Source: Pseudomonadota bacterium
GTDB lineage: Bacteria; Pseudomonadota; Alphaproteobacteria; Sphingomonadales; Sphingomonadaceae
Direction of reading: 5' to 3'
Assembly: GCA_020160755.1 (NCBI GenBank)
Contig: JAIUPN010000001.1
Span: 682,001 to 746,000 of the forward strand
Length of the DNA: 64,000 nucleotides
Both the position numbers and the translations under genes were made by a program. Shown here piece after piece: positions 42,163 to 51,306 of the stretch; position 1 is the first letter of the stretch; each line of letters begins with the position of its first letter. The notes below the pieces were generated by a model. That model saw only the letters and a program-made list of their open reading frames with translations, had not been told where the DNA came from and did not search any database.

Positions 42163-43848
42163 ATGGCCAAGATTTCCCAGCTTCCCCCCGCGGGGCCGCT
42201 TGTCGGCAATGAACCCGTCCCCGTTGTCCAAGACGGCGAAACCCGGGGCGCCGTGATCGGCGAGGTCATCGCATCGATCACCGAAGCCGCCGAGACCGCG
42301 CGCGACATCGCGCTGACCCAAGGCCCATATTATCCGAATGTCGCAGCGGGCGAAGCGGTGACGGCGAACGGTCAGGAATTTGCGGTCGCGCCTGGCGATG
42401 GATCTATTCACTGGTATCGGCGCACGGTCGGTGGGTCAGTCGAAATATTCCAGGGTGCAAGCAAGGCGTTGATCGATAGCAAGATCAGCATCGCAGCGCT
42501 CGCGGCAGGCCTCGCGTCGATCGGCACGCCGGTCGGTGATTTGAACGACTGGATGCAGGGTTGGGCAGGCCCTGTCACCAAAACCTGCGGACCGGGCGGC
42601 GATTTCACGACGTTTATGGCGGCGCTCGATTGGTATGATGAGTTCGGCGGCAGCGACGTTGTCGAGATTCTCATCACCTCGCTGAACACGCCGGCAGGCA
42701 ATGGCGGCAGTATGTCCATCCCGGTGGGAGGTCGTACCGTGCGCAATCTGCACAGCTCGAACCTGTTCATAACCGGTCCGGCCTTTGCTGAGGGCAAGGC
42801 GGTGCCGCGAAATTCTGATATGTCGGGGGTGGAGGCCGACGACCGCGCCTTCCTGCGCAGCCAATACGGGGCATCGATCCGGTTCGACGGCCCGAAGGAT
42901 CTGACGGGCGGCTTTGGCCTTGCCTTCCCCCACGGCATCGGCGGGGTTGCCCGCATCCTAACCGAGAACGCCTCGCGCTATGGCTGGGATTTCGGTTTCA
43001 ACGTATCGCACGGTAATGCCGTCGGTGGCGCGCGCGCACGCTTCAGCGACTGCGCTTTCGATGGCAATGTGTGGGCGGTGTCCGCCGCGGGGTCCGATGT
43101 CGCGTTCGTCGGCACGCGCAACTGGTTTGGCTATCAGCAGTCGGGCGGGCCGCTGGTCATGTTCGGTGGCAAGCTTTCGACGGGGACGGCGGAATTCCAC
43201 GTCTACACGCCGCCGCTTCCTGCCTGGGTCAACTCGCCGAAATACGGCCTCGCCTGCTATGGCGTCCACCTGATGATGAACCCTGACGGGTTCGCCAACA
43301 AAATCGATTTCTTCGGGCAGTTTCTACACGGCGCCTATCTCGTGATGGGCAGCTGGGGCGAGATGCTCGTTCCAAAGTTCGACCGCGTCACCCAGCCCCT
43401 GACAATCAATGGCAATATTCGCATCAACGCCTTCGCAATCAGCAATGCAAACCCGGCGAACACCAATCTTACCGCGGGCTCGGTGCAACCGGGCATCCCG
43501 GGCAATGAAGGATCGGGCGCGTTGATCTCGGTCGGTCCGCTTGGCGCGTTGGCGCATCATGGCGGGACGATCGTCAACTGTATCGCCGCCTATTATCTGC
43601 TGCATCAGGGCGGCCCGTCGAAGGGTTACCCGAAGATCGCGGTATCCGGCTCGAAGGCGACGACCGACGCGATCCGCACTTATGCGACGATAGCGGCGGG
43701 ATGGATGGAAATCACGACGCCACAAGCGGGTTCGGTCGATCAGAGCCAATGCCTCCATGGTGGGGTGATGTTTCATTACGGCAATGCTGGGATGTCCTTC
43801 AGCCCGGCGCTGGGGACCTCCAGCGGCGGCAACGCGAACTGGTCTTAA
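42163..43848 (+). CDS. Tailspike/tail fibre protein, probable beta-helix
   Basis: A 561-residue protein. The first 100 residues (KISQLPPAGPLVGNEPVPVVQDGETRGAVIGEV) form an attachment part often seen in fibres of sphingomonad phages. From about residue 140 the text TKTCGPGGDFTTFMAALDWYDEFGG resembles the first rung of a right-handed beta-helix, and the rest is rich in Gly, Asn and short beta strands, as in spikes that bind or cut surface polysaccharide. No catalytic residues can be named. Three bases separate it from the collar fibre gene. Confidence 0.75.
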   Translation: MAKISQLPPAGPLVGNEPVPVVQDGETRGAVIGEVIASITEAAETARDIALTQGPYYPNVAAGEAVTANGQEFAVAPGDGSIHWYRRTVGGSVEIFQGASKALIDSKISIAALAAGLASIGTPVGDLNDWMQGWAGPVTKTCGPGGDFTTFMAALDWYDEFGGSDVVEILITSLNTPAGNGGSMSIPVGGRTVRNLHSSNLFITGPAFAEGKAVPRNSDMSGVEADDRAFLRSQYGASIRFDGPKDLTGGFGLAFPHGIGGVARILTENASRYGWDFGFNVSHGNAVGGARARFSDCAFDGNVWAVSAAGSDVAFVGTRNWFGYQQSGGPLVMFGGKLSTGTAEFHVYTPPLPAWVNSPKYGLACYGVHLMMNPDGFANKIDFFGQFLHGAYLVMGSWGEMLVPKFDRVTQPLTINGNIRINAFAISNANPANTNLTAGSVQPGIPGNEGSGALISVGPLGALAHHGGTIVNCIAAYYLLHQGGPSKGYPKIAVSGSKATTDAIRTYATIAAGWMEITTPQAGSVDQSQCLHGGVMFHYGNAGMSFSPALGTSSGGNANWS

Positions 43849-43859
43849 GGAGAAAAACT

Positions 43860-44066
43860 ATGAGCGACCCCAGGGCGGACAAGGTCTACCTCAAGCTGAA
43901 AGAGGCGCTTGCGCTCTGCGAAACGCAGACCGACCGCGATGCCGTGCAGGGGTGCATCACCAATATCCGCCACGAATGTGCATGGGCCGATGCCGATAGC
44001 CCGCTGGTGCCTGCACCCGATGGCGTGTCGTCAATCACGGCTTCCCTAGAAGATCCAGCCCTGTAA
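43860..44066 (+). CDS. Small protein after the tailspike
   Basis: A 68-residue protein, MSDPRADKVYLKLKEALALCETQTDRDAVQGCITNIRHECAWAD..., preceded by AAGGAGA. It contains three cysteines and is acidic at the end. By position it may be a fibre assembly factor, but there is no similarity to known chaperones that I can see. It ends just inside Ogr box 3. Confidence 0.6.
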   Translation: MSDPRADKVYLKLKEALALCETQTDRDAVQGCITNIRHECAWADADSPLVPAPDGVSSITASLEDPAL

Positions 44067-44083
44067 CCGGCGCGGATACAAGG
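44059..44083 (+). promoter_or_regulatory. Ogr-type late activator box 3
   Basis: TGT at 44062 and ACA at 44078, thirteen bases between, in CCCTGTAACC...GATACAAGGG. It lies 43 bases before the V gene start and marks the start of the V-W-FI-FII-E-T-U-D operon. Confidence 0.72.
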
Positions 44084-44126
44084 GCCGGCTCTGGCAATTG
44101 ACGGCCACTCGCTCTTTGTGGCGGGC

Positions 44127-44690
44127 ATGGCCGCGCCCGAAGACATCCCTCTCGATCCCGCCGCGATGATCCGCGTCGCAACAGTCGCCAGTGTCGACCT
44201 GGCGGGCGCGCGCATCACGGTGCATCATGCCGACGAGGACGGAGAAGATGTTGAATCACAGCCTCTCCGTTGGTGCTACATGCGATCGGGCGAGACGCGC
44301 ATCTGGTCGCCCCCTTCGATCGGCGAGCAGGGCGTGCTCTTTTCGCCTGAAGGCGATATCGGCGGCGCCATCTTCCTGCCAGGGATCACGCGCGACATGT
44401 TCCCGCCGGCGGGAAATTCGCTTGAAGAAGTGATCGTCTTCAAGGACGGCGCGCGCATCGCCTACGACCCTGAAGCCCATATCCTGACCGCCGCCCTGCC
44501 GGCAGGATCGACCGCCAACATCACAGCTGAACAGATCAACCTTACCGGCAACGTTGCGATCGATGGCGACGTCACGGTCACGGGCACCCTGACCGCCGAC
44601 ACCGACGTGATCGGCGGTGGCAAGAGCCTCAAAGACCACCGGCACTTGGGCGTTACGCCCGGCGTCGGCGTGTCGGGCGCACCGCAATGA
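44127..44690 (+). CDS. V: Baseplate spike protein, P2 gpV type
   Basis: A 187-residue spike that pierces the outer membrane. The OB-fold part (RVATVASVDLAGARITVHHADEDGEDVESQPLRWCYMRSGETRIWSPPSIGEQGVLFSPEGD) is followed by a repeat region NITAEQINLTGNVAIDGDVTVTGTLTADTDVIGGGKSLKDHRH, where the HxH near the tip may bind iron, as in P2 gpV. A GTG three codons upstream is an alternative start. It overlaps W by four bases. Confidence 0.92.
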   Translation: MAAPEDIPLDPAAMIRVATVASVDLAGARITVHHADEDGEDVESQPLRWCYMRSGETRIWSPPSIGEQGVLFSPEGDIGGAIFLPGITRDMFPPAGNSLEEVIVFKDGARIAYDPEAHILTAALPAGSTANITAEQINLTGNVAIDGDVTVTGTLTADTDVIGGGKSLKDHRHLGVTPGVGVSGAPQ

Positions 44691-45061
44691 TCGGCGTAGA
44701 CCGTCACGACGGCCGCCGGATCGAAGGCAACGCCCATCTGGCACAATCGATCAGCGATATCCTGTCGACCCCGATCGGCACCCGGGTGATGCTGCGCGAC
44801 TATGGTTCGATGATCACCGACCTGATCGACCAGCCCGCCAACAGCGTCACCCGCCAGCTGCTCTTCGCCGCATCGGCCGTCGCGCTCTCGCGCTGGGAAC
44901 CGCGCATCAGGCTGACCCGCGTCGGCATTTCGACCGACAATCGCGACGGCGCCGTCGTCATCGACATCGAAGGTGAGCGGCGCGACCTCCCCGCCGCCAA
45001 CGATCACGTCCGTCTTTCCATTCCCATCCGGCGGGGCGGCGTTGCCGTCGCCGCAGCATAA
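44687..45061 (+). CDS. W: Baseplate assembly protein, P2 gpW type
   Basis: A 124-residue gpW/gp25-like wedge protein. Clear signature: SDILSTPIGTRVMLRDYGSMITDLIDQPANSVTRQLLFAASAVALSRWEPRIRLTRV. It belongs to the lysozyme-like gp25 fold without lytic role. Overlaps V by ATGA. Confidence 0.93.
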   Translation: MIGVDRHDGRRIEGNAHLAQSISDILSTPIGTRVMLRDYGSMITDLIDQPANSVTRQLLFAASAVALSRWEPRIRLTRVGISTDNRDGAVVIDIEGERRDLPAANDHVRLSIPIRRGGVAVAAA

Positions 45062-45073
45062 AGGAGCCAGCCC

Positions 45074-46243
45074 ATGACCGTCAGCCACGGCATCAAGACC
45101 AATCTGCTCACCACCGGCGTTCGCACCCTGGCGCCCGTCGCCACCGCCATCATCGGCATCGTGGTCACGGCGACCGCAGCCGCCGGGGCGCCGACCGATG
45201 CGCTCAACCTCGCCTTTCCGCTCAACAAGCCGGTCCTGGTCACCGATATCCGCGACGCGATCGGCAAGGCGGGGACCGGCGGCACGCTCAAGTCCGCGCT
45301 CGAGGCGATCGCCGACCAGACGACCCCGATCCTTGTCGTGGTCCGCATCGAGGAAGGCGCGGATGATGAAGCAACCGAGACAGCCATCATCGGCACGATC
45401 GGCGTCGATGGCCTCGCCACGGGCATGCAGGCGCTGCTCGACGCCGAAGTGCAACTGGGCATCCGTCCGCGCATCCTGGGCGTTCCCGGACTCGATACGC
45501 AGGCTGTGACCGTTGCCTTGGCAATCGTCGCCCGCAAGCTGCGTGGCTTCGCCTATGCCGCGGCGGTAGGCGACACCATCGCCGAAGCCGTCACCTATCG
45601 CGGCGAATTCGCCCAGCGCGAGCTGATGCTGTTGTGGCCGAACTTTACCGGCGACTTCGCCGGCGACGCCGTCGCGCGCGCGCTTGGCCTTCGCGCCCGC
45701 ATCGACCAGGAACAAGGCTGGCACAAGACGCTGTCCAACGTCGCGGTCGACGGCGTCACCGGCGTCGACAAATCGGTCTATTTCGACCTGCAGGACGATA
45801 CGACTCCCGCCGGCGTGCTCAATAGCGCCCACATCACGACGATCATCCGCACCACCGGATTCCGCTTCTGGGGCAACCGGACCTGTGTCGACGAGACGCT
45901 GCCGCACTATAATTTCGAAAGCGCGGTGCGCACCAGCCAGGCGCTGCAGGATATCATCGCCGAAGGGCTGGCCTGGGCGATGGACCGCCCGATGACGGTC
46001 AGCCTGATCCGCGACATCCTGGAGACGATCAATGCCGAAATCCGACGCCTGATCGCAGAGGGACGCCTGATCGGTGGCCTCGCCCGGTTCGATGGTGCGT
46101 TGAACCCGCCCGAGAACCTCGCCGCCGGCAAGCTGGTCATCGACTATGAATTCACCCCCTGCGCGCCGGCGGAGAGCCTCACGCTCAACCAGCTCATCAC
46201 CGACAAATATTACGCCGGCTTCGCCGATCAGCTCAACGGCTGA
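45074..46243 (+). CDS. FI: Contractile tail sheath protein, P2 gpFI type
   Basis: A 389-residue sheath protein. Features: VSHGIKTNLLTTGVRTLAPVATAIIGIVVTA, then FPLNKPVLVTDIRDAIGKAGTGGTLKSALEAIADQ, then FRFWGNRTCVDE, the family signature GNRT, and the end KLVIDYEFTPCAPAESLTLNQLITDKYYAGF. It contracts to drive the tube through the envelope. AAAGGAG precedes the start. Confidence 0.94.
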   Translation: MTVSHGIKTNLLTTGVRTLAPVATAIIGIVVTATAAAGAPTDALNLAFPLNKPVLVTDIRDAIGKAGTGGTLKSALEAIADQTTPILVVVRIEEGADDEATETAIIGTIGVDGLATGMQALLDAEVQLGIRPRILGVPGLDTQAVTVALAIVARKLRGFAYAAAVGDTIAEAVTYRGEFAQRELMLLWPNFTGDFAGDAVARALGLRARIDQEQGWHKTLSNVAVDGVTGVDKSVYFDLQDDTTPAGVLNSAHITTIIRTTGFRFWGNRTCVDETLPHYNFESAVRTSQALQDIIAEGLAWAMDRPMTVSLIRDILETINAEIRRLIAEGRLIGGLARFDGALNPPENLAAGKLVIDYEFTPCAPAESLTLNQLITDKYYAGFADQLNG

Positions 46244-46285
46244 TCGGTCCCCCTGATTTCCGCCATCTAGCGAAAGGAGACGGCC

Positions 46286-46795
46286 ATGGGCCTCCCCCAG
46301 AAACTCAAGAACTACAACCTCTTCAACGACGGCGAATCGCATCTCGGCGTCATCGAAGAATTTACCCAACCCAAGATCGCGATCGCGATGGAGGAATGGC
46401 GCGGCGGCGGCATGCTTGGTCCGATCATGGTCGATAACGGCCTCGAGGCGATGACGGCCGAATGGACCAACGGCGGCATGGTGCGCCAGACGCTTCGCCA
46501 GTTCGGCATCAGCCGCGTCGATGGCGTCTTGCTGCGCCTGGTCGGCGCGTACCAAGCCGACGACGGCAGCGGTGTCGACCAGGTCGAGATCGTGATGCGC
46601 GGTCGACACCAGGAGATAGACATGGGCAATGCCGCAGCGGGCAAGGAAACCCAGCACAAACAGAAATTCCCACTCGCCTACTACAAGCTGTCGATCAACG
46701 GCCGCGTCGAGGTCGAGATCGATCTGCTCAACAGCGTCTTCATCGTCGATGGCGTCGACCGATACGCCGATATCCGCAGGGCGCTGGAACTCTAA
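46286..46795 (+). CDS. FII: Tail tube protein, P2 gpFII type
   Basis: A 169-residue tube protein: LPQKLKNYNLFNDGESHLGVIEEFTQPKIAIAMEEWRGGGMLGPI, MTAEWTNGGM and the end YKLSINGRVEVEIDLLNSVFIVDGVDRYADIRRALEL. It forms the inner tube of the contractile tail. The 117-base gap that follows contains a single TTACAAGG half-site of the Ogr box type but no full box. Confidence 0.93.
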   Translation: MGLPQKLKNYNLFNDGESHLGVIEEFTQPKIAIAMEEWRGGGMLGPIMVDNGLEAMTAEWTNGGMVRQTLRQFGISRVDGVLLRLVGAYQADDGSGVDQVEIVMRGRHQEIDMGNAAAGKETQHKQKFPLAYYKLSINGRVEVEIDLLNSVFIVDGVDRYADIRRALEL

Positions 46796-46912
46796 CCACC
46801 GATTTCGGTCCGGCCTGACGAGCGGGGATGGCCGGCATCGAATAGGGGCGGCGGGCACCCAACGGCCCGTCGCCCCGTCCTCTAATCCCCGCACTTACAA
46901 GGACACCCGCTC

Positions 46913-47299
46913 ATGAACCTCGAACAGACTCCTGGCACTGCCGACGCACTCACCCCTGAAGCCGTCGTGGAGACAGCGCCGAATAGCAAGTTCGTCCCCG
47001 TCACCCTCGATGATCCCATTATGCGCGGCGACAACGCGATCGGTACGGTGACGTTGCGCAAGCCCATGGCGGGCGAGCTTCGCGGGCTGTCGCTAGACGA
47101 TCTGATCGGCTCCGACATCACCACGCTGCTCAAGCTGCTGCCCCGTATCACCGACCCCTTCCTTACCGACCATGAAGTGGCGCAGCTCTCGCCCGTCGAT
47201 CTGGGTCAGATGGGCGGTGCTGTGCGCGGTTTTTTTATGACGAAGGAACAGTCGGCGATCATGAAGAAGATGATCGAGGACTCGTCGTCGAGGAATTGA
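46913..47299 (+). CDS. E: Tail assembly protein, P2 gpE type
   Basis: A 128-residue tail assembly chaperone. FVPVTLDDPIMRGDNAIGTVTLRKPMAGELRGLSLDDL is the typical gpE start. The codons GGT TTT TTT at 47228-47236 form the heptamer T TTT TTT in the frame needed for -1 slippage. Ribosomes that slip continue into E' and make a fusion of about 172 residues, the E+E' form that P2-like phages need to help assemble the tape measure. Confidence 0.9.
   Translation: MNLEQTPGTADALTPEAVVETAPNSKFVPVTLDDPIMRGDNAIGTVTLRKPMAGELRGLSLDDLIGSDITTLLKLLPRITDPFLTDHEVAQLSPVDLGQMGGAVRGFFMTKEQSAIMKKMIEDSSSRN
47230..47236 (+). promoter_or_regulatory. Programmed -1 frameshift site for E+E'
   Basis: T TTT TTT in frame with E (GGT TTT TTT ATG). 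After slipping back one base the frame reads TAT GAC GAA and stays open for 63 bases into the E' start at 47299 and on to 47430. P2 uses T TTT TTG at the same place. No stem-loop after the site was checked by folding. Confidence 0.85.
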
Positions 47300-47430
47300 T
47301 GGCCGACATCGCCGCGATCTTTCATTGGCCCTTGGCCGCGCTCGAGGCGCTTGAACTTCCGGAGCTGCTCGGCTGGCGCCGCCGCGCCGTTGATCGTTTC
47401 AATCGCATGTGGGGCAAGGGCGACCGATGA
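47299..47430 (+). CDS. Tail assembly protein E' (frameshift extension)
   Basis: The 43-residue E' reading frame, MADIAAIFHWPLAALEALELPELLGWRRRAVDRFNRMWGKGDR, matches the GpE-family tail protein. It is one base back from the E frame and is most likely made as the C-terminal part of E+E' by frameshifting at 47230-47236 rather than from its own ATG. The WP and LGWRRRAVDRFNRM parts are family hallmarks. It overlaps the tape measure start (ATGA). Confidence 0.85.
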   Translation: MADIAAIFHWPLAALEALELPELLGWRRRAVDRFNRMWGKGDR

Positions 47431-49754
47431 GCGGCGCGCTCAACCTGGTGGTGAACCTGATCGGCAGCGACAAGCTGACCGGCATGTTCCGCAATTTCAT
47501 CGGCACGGGCAAGACCGCGAAACAGGTCATGAAGGACATGGCGCGCGAGGCATCGGGCCTTGAGCGCGAGCTGAAGGACGTCCGTCGCGAATTGGCCAGC
47601 GCCAGCGGCAACATCACCGACCTGGTCAGCCGCGAGCGTGAGCTGCAGCGCCAGCTCGAGCGCAGCAACACCGAACTGGCGAAGCAAAAGCGACTGCTCG
47701 AGATCGATGCCACGGCCGATGCGATCCGCGCGCGCGGCGACGCGCTGAAGGATGCGGGCCGTGACAACGTCGTCGAGGGGCTGGGATTGCTGGCGCCGAT
47801 CCTGCTCGCGACGAAGGCCGCCGGCGATTTCTCCAGTGGCATGGTCGATATCCAGCAAAAGGCGAACCTGACCAACCGCGAGACGGCGCAGATGCGCGTC
47901 AACCTGATGCTCGCCGCCCGCGCCGCCGGACAGATGCCGGAGGATATGCGCGCCGCGGTCGACGTGCTGGCGGGCAAGGGCCTCGATCCCCGCCAAGCGG
48001 CGCTGATGGTGCCCGCGATCGGCCGCCTGGGCACGGCTTTCAAGGTCGACCTGGCCGATGGCGCCAGCGCCGCATTCGCCAACCTCAACAATCTGAAGGT
48101 GCCGATCAACCAGACGACGGAAGCGCTCGACATCATGGCCGCGTCGGGCAACGCCGGCGCATTCGAGATCCGCGACATGGCACGTCACTTTCCGGCGCTG
48201 ACCGCCCAGATGCAGGCGATGGGGGAAAGCGGCTTGTCGGCCGTCGGCAACCTGTCGGCCGCGCTGCAGATCGCGGAGAAGGGCACCGGCAACGCCGACC
48301 AGGCTGCGAACAACATCCAGAACCTGTTGGCCAAGATCAACTCGCCCGGCACCATTAAAGCGTTTCAAAAGAACTTCGGCGTCGACCTGCCCGCGGCGAT
48401 GGCGAAATTGAAGGCGCAGGGCATCGATACCTTCGAAGCCATCGCGATAATCACGCAAAAGGCCACAAAGGGCGACCTGAAAAAGCTCGGCTTCGGGTTC
48501 GAGGACATGCAGGCGCAGGGCGCGATTCGCAGCCTGATCCAGAACTTGGACGAATATCGGCGAGTGCGCGACGAATCGATGAAGGCCAAGGGCACGGTGT
48601 CGGGCGCCTTCGACACCCGCATGCTCAACGATGCGAACGTCAGCTGGACGGCGCTGAAGTCGGGCATCTCCGAACTCGCTATCACGCTCGGCACCACCTT
48701 CCTGCCCGTCGCCGTGACGACGCTGGGCTATATCAACCGCGCCGCCGGGTCCGTGGCAGCATGGGCGCGCGAGCATCCCCAGGCGGCAGCGCTGATAATC
48801 CAGCTGGTTGCGGGCCTTGCCGTCTTCAAGATCGCGCTCGGCGGTATCCAGTTCGCGCTCGGCGGGCTCTTCGGACCTCTCGCGACCGCTTACAAATTCT
48901 TCGCTCGCCTGTTCCCCGCCGGTATCATGGCGTCGCGCGCCATGGGCTTGCTGGTCAACGGCGCGATGATGTTCGGCCGAGCGATGCTGTTCGTCGGCCG
49001 CGCGCTGCTCTTGAACCCCATCGGCCTGCTGGTCACCGGCGTCGCCGTCGCCGGCTATCTGATCTGGAAGCATTGGGACAAGATCAAGGGCGCGTTCCGC
49101 TCGGGCATCGGCTATCTGGGGCAGGCGTGGGCATGGATGAAGGGCAATGCGCGCAACATGCTTGAGTTCAGCGGCCCGATCGGCCGCGCCGCGCTCTTCA
49201 TCTGGGACAATTGGGCGACGATCAAGCGGGCCTTCGGCAGCGGCCTTTCCTATGTCATGGGTCTGGGCGGCCGCTTTGTCAGCGCCGGACGGGCAATTAT
49301 CGACGGCCTCGTGTCCGGCATTCAGGCCGCACCCGGCAGGATCTGGGCGGCGCTTAAATCGATCATCGGCGGCGCATGGCAGAAGTCCAAGGAATTCCTG
49401 GGCATCGCGTCGCCATCCCGCCTCTTCACGATCATGGGCGATCATATCAGCCAAGGCTTGGCGATCGGCATTAACCGTGGCGGCCGCAATGCCGTCGGGT
49501 CGATGCGTCGCGTTGCTGGCGGTGTCGTCGCCGCCGGCGCGCTCTCGCTGTCGCCAGCGATGGCCGGCGGCCCGATCCAGCCCGCAGCGCGCTCGCCTCT
49601 GGGCGCAGCCACGGCGGCGGCACCGATGCATGTCGAGATCCACGTCCATGCCCGCGACGGCCAAAGCGCCCGCGAGATCGCGAAGGAAGTGATGAACGAG
49701 ATCGAGAAGCTGAAGGGCGTGAAGAAGCGCTCCGATTTCGGGGACGATGAATGA
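47427..49754 (+). CDS. T: Tail tape measure protein, P2 gpT type
   Basis: A 775-residue protein that sets tail length and is injected with DNA. The start MSGALNLVVNLIGSDKLTGMFRNFIGTGKTAKQVMKDMAREA is followed by a coiled coil (about residues 35-95, ELERELKDVRRELASASGN and RERELQRQLERSNTELAKQKRLLEI), a helical domain with NLTNRETAQMRVNLMLAARAAGQMPEDM, and hydrophobic segments from about residue 440 to 550 such as ALIIQLVAGLAVFKIALGGIQFALGGLFG. ASPSRLFTIMGDHISQGLAIGI is the common tape-measure motif near the end. Confidence 0.93.
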   Translation: MSGALNLVVNLIGSDKLTGMFRNFIGTGKTAKQVMKDMAREASGLERELKDVRRELASASGNITDLVSRERELQRQLERSNTELAKQKRLLEIDATADAIRARGDALKDAGRDNVVEGLGLLAPILLATKAAGDFSSGMVDIQQKANLTNRETAQMRVNLMLAARAAGQMPEDMRAAVDVLAGKGLDPRQAALMVPAIGRLGTAFKVDLADGASAAFANLNNLKVPINQTTEALDIMAASGNAGAFEIRDMARHFPALTAQMQAMGESGLSAVGNLSAALQIAEKGTGNADQAANNIQNLLAKINSPGTIKAFQKNFGVDLPAAMAKLKAQGIDTFEAIAIITQKATKGDLKKLGFGFEDMQAQGAIRSLIQNLDEYRRVRDESMKAKGTVSGAFDTRMLNDANVSWTALKSGISELAITLGTTFLPVAVTTLGYINRAAGSVAAWAREHPQAAALIIQLVAGLAVFKIALGGIQFALGGLFGPLATAYKFFARLFPAGIMASRAMGLLVNGAMMFGRAMLFVGRALLLNPIGLLVTGVAVAGYLIWKHWDKIKGAFRSGIGYLGQAWAWMKGNARNMLEFSGPIGRAALFIWDNWATIKRAFGSGLSYVMGLGGRFVSAGRAIIDGLVSGIQAAPGRIWAALKSIIGGAWQKSKEFLGIASPSRLFTIMGDHISQGLAIGINRGGRNAVGSMRRVAGGVVAAGALSLSPAMAGGPIQPAARSPLGAATAAAPMHVEIHVHARDGQSAREIAKEVMNEIEKLKGVKKRSDFGDDE

Positions 49755-50308
49755 AGATCCCGACCAAGATCCCGCTGCCCGTGCGCTCGATCGGCCTGCC
49801 CTTTGACGGGTGGAAGACGCGCGTCGATGCTGCGCGCTATCAGGCCGGGCGCCTCCAGCGCCTGGTCAAGGGCCTGTTCCCCGATCCTGCGCCCGTACCC
49901 GGGCTGGACGCACCCAGCGTCGCCGGACCGCGCACCCTGATGTCCTTCGGCCTGTTCGTCTTCGGCATGGATACGCTCGCCTATGACAGCTACCAGCGCC
50001 GCCGGAGCTGGCGCCACGCCGCGACCGAACGCTTCGGCGCGCGATCGGCGCGACAATTTGTCGGTCCCGGCGACGACTTCGTCACCCTCCCCGGCAGCCT
50101 GATTCCGGAAATCGCCGGCAGCGTCGGCGCGATCGACCGGCTGGTGGAGATGGCGAGCACCGGCGATCCCTATCCCCTGGTGGACGGCGCCGGTCGGCAA
50201 TGGGGCGAATATGTCTTGGTGAACCTGGACGAGACGGGGCGCAACATCATCGCCGGCGGCCTGCCCCGCCGGATCGATTTCACCATCGACCTCGAGCGCG
50301 CCGACTAA
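49751..50308 (+). CDS. U: Tail protein U, P2 gpU type
   Basis: A 185-residue gpU-like tail terminator or baseplate component. Typical: LMSFGLFVFGMDTLAYDSYQRRRSWRHAATERFGARSARQFVGPGDDFVTLPGSLIPEIAGS. An N-terminal extension of about 50 residues precedes the core. It overlaps T by four bases and D by one. Confidence 0.9.
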   Translation: MKIPTKIPLPVRSIGLPFDGWKTRVDAARYQAGRLQRLVKGLFPDPAPVPGLDAPSVAGPRTLMSFGLFVFGMDTLAYDSYQRRRSWRHAATERFGARSARQFVGPGDDFVTLPGSLIPEIAGSVGAIDRLVEMASTGDPYPLVDGAGRQWGEYVLVNLDETGRNIIAGGLPRRIDFTIDLERAD

Positions 50309-51306
50309 TGGACGGAAACAAGGCGGCGATCCGTCTGACCCTCGACGATGGCACCGACCTTTCCGACAAGGTCAACCCGCGCCTGATCTCGCTCACCTTG
50401 ACTGAAAAGCGCGGCGAGGAAGCCGACAGCCTGGAGATCACGCTGCACAACCATGACGGCCAGCTCGCGCCGCCGCGCAAGGGCGCGATGCTTCAGCTGG
50501 CGATGGGCTGGGAAAAGGGCACCGATGTGACCGTCGGCATGGTCGCCAAGGGGCGGTTCAAGGTCGATGAGGTCGAACGGTCGGGACCGCCCGACATCGT
50601 TAGCATCCGCGCGCGCGCTGCCGACCTGGCGGGATCTTATCGCGAACGCCGGCGCAAGATCTGGAAGGACACGACGCTGGGCGCGATCCTGACCGAGATC
50701 GCGGGCCGCAACAGCCTCAACCCCAGAATCCACCCCGACCTCGCTTCAAAGCCGATCGAGGCGATCGAGCAGTCGGCGAAGAGCGACATGGCCTTCGTCC
50801 GCGATCTAGGCCGCCGATACGACGCCGTGGCGACGCCAAAGGGCGGCGCGCTGGTCTTCATGCCCATCGGCGCCACAACCACCGCTGGCGGCGCCTCCCT
50901 GCCCTCCTCCGCCATCACCAAGGCAAAGGGATGGGCATGGCGCTTCGCCGCGACCGCGCGCGATGAATATGACGGCGCCCAAGCGCAGTATCGGGATCTC
51001 GATGGCGGCAAGAACCAGACGGTCACCGCCGGCGGCGGCAAGCGCAAAAAGCTCCGCCGCGTCTATGCGAACAAGGCCGACGCCGAAGCGGCCGCCCAGG
51101 GCGAAGCCAGCAAGCGTAAGCGCGGCGCCTACACCTTCGAATATGATCTGGCCTATGGCGACCCCGCGCTGATCCCCAACGCCCGCGTCACCCTGTCGGG
51201 CTGGGATAGCGAGATCGACGGGATTAGCTGGCTGGTCGACGAAGCGACCCACAGCCTGGACGGCAGCGGCGGGTTGAAGACGTCGATCAAGCTGGAGAGC
51301 CGTTAG
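50308..51306 (+). CDS. D: Late tail protein D, P2 gpD type
   Basis: A 332-residue gpD/gp27-like baseplate hub. AAIRLTLDDGTDLSDKVNPRLISLTLTEKRGEEADSLEITLHNHDGQLAPPRKGAMLQLAMGW is the clear family start; RRKIWKDTTLGAILTEIAGRNSL and DMAFVRDLGRRYDAVATPKGGALVFMP follow. It is the last rightward late gene, as in P2, and overlaps the end of the leftward protease gene by four bases. Confidence 0.93.
   Translation: MDGNKAAIRLTLDDGTDLSDKVNPRLISLTLTEKRGEEADSLEITLHNHDGQLAPPRKGAMLQLAMGWEKGTDVTVGMVAKGRFKVDEVERSGPPDIVSIRARAADLAGSYRERRRKIWKDTTLGAILTEIAGRNSLNPRIHPDLASKPIEAIEQSAKSDMAFVRDLGRRYDAVATPKGGALVFMPIGATTTAGGASLPSSAITKAKGWAWRFAATARDEYDGAQAQYRDLDGGKNQTVTAGGGKRKKLRRVYANKADAEAAAQGEASKRKRGAYTFEYDLAYGDPALIPNARVTLSGWDSEIDGISWLVDEATHSLDGSGGLKTSIKLESR

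Noticed and set aside
46796..46912. A fourth Ogr-type box before gene E
   Set aside because: Only one TTACAAGG half-site is present; no TGT partner at the right distance.
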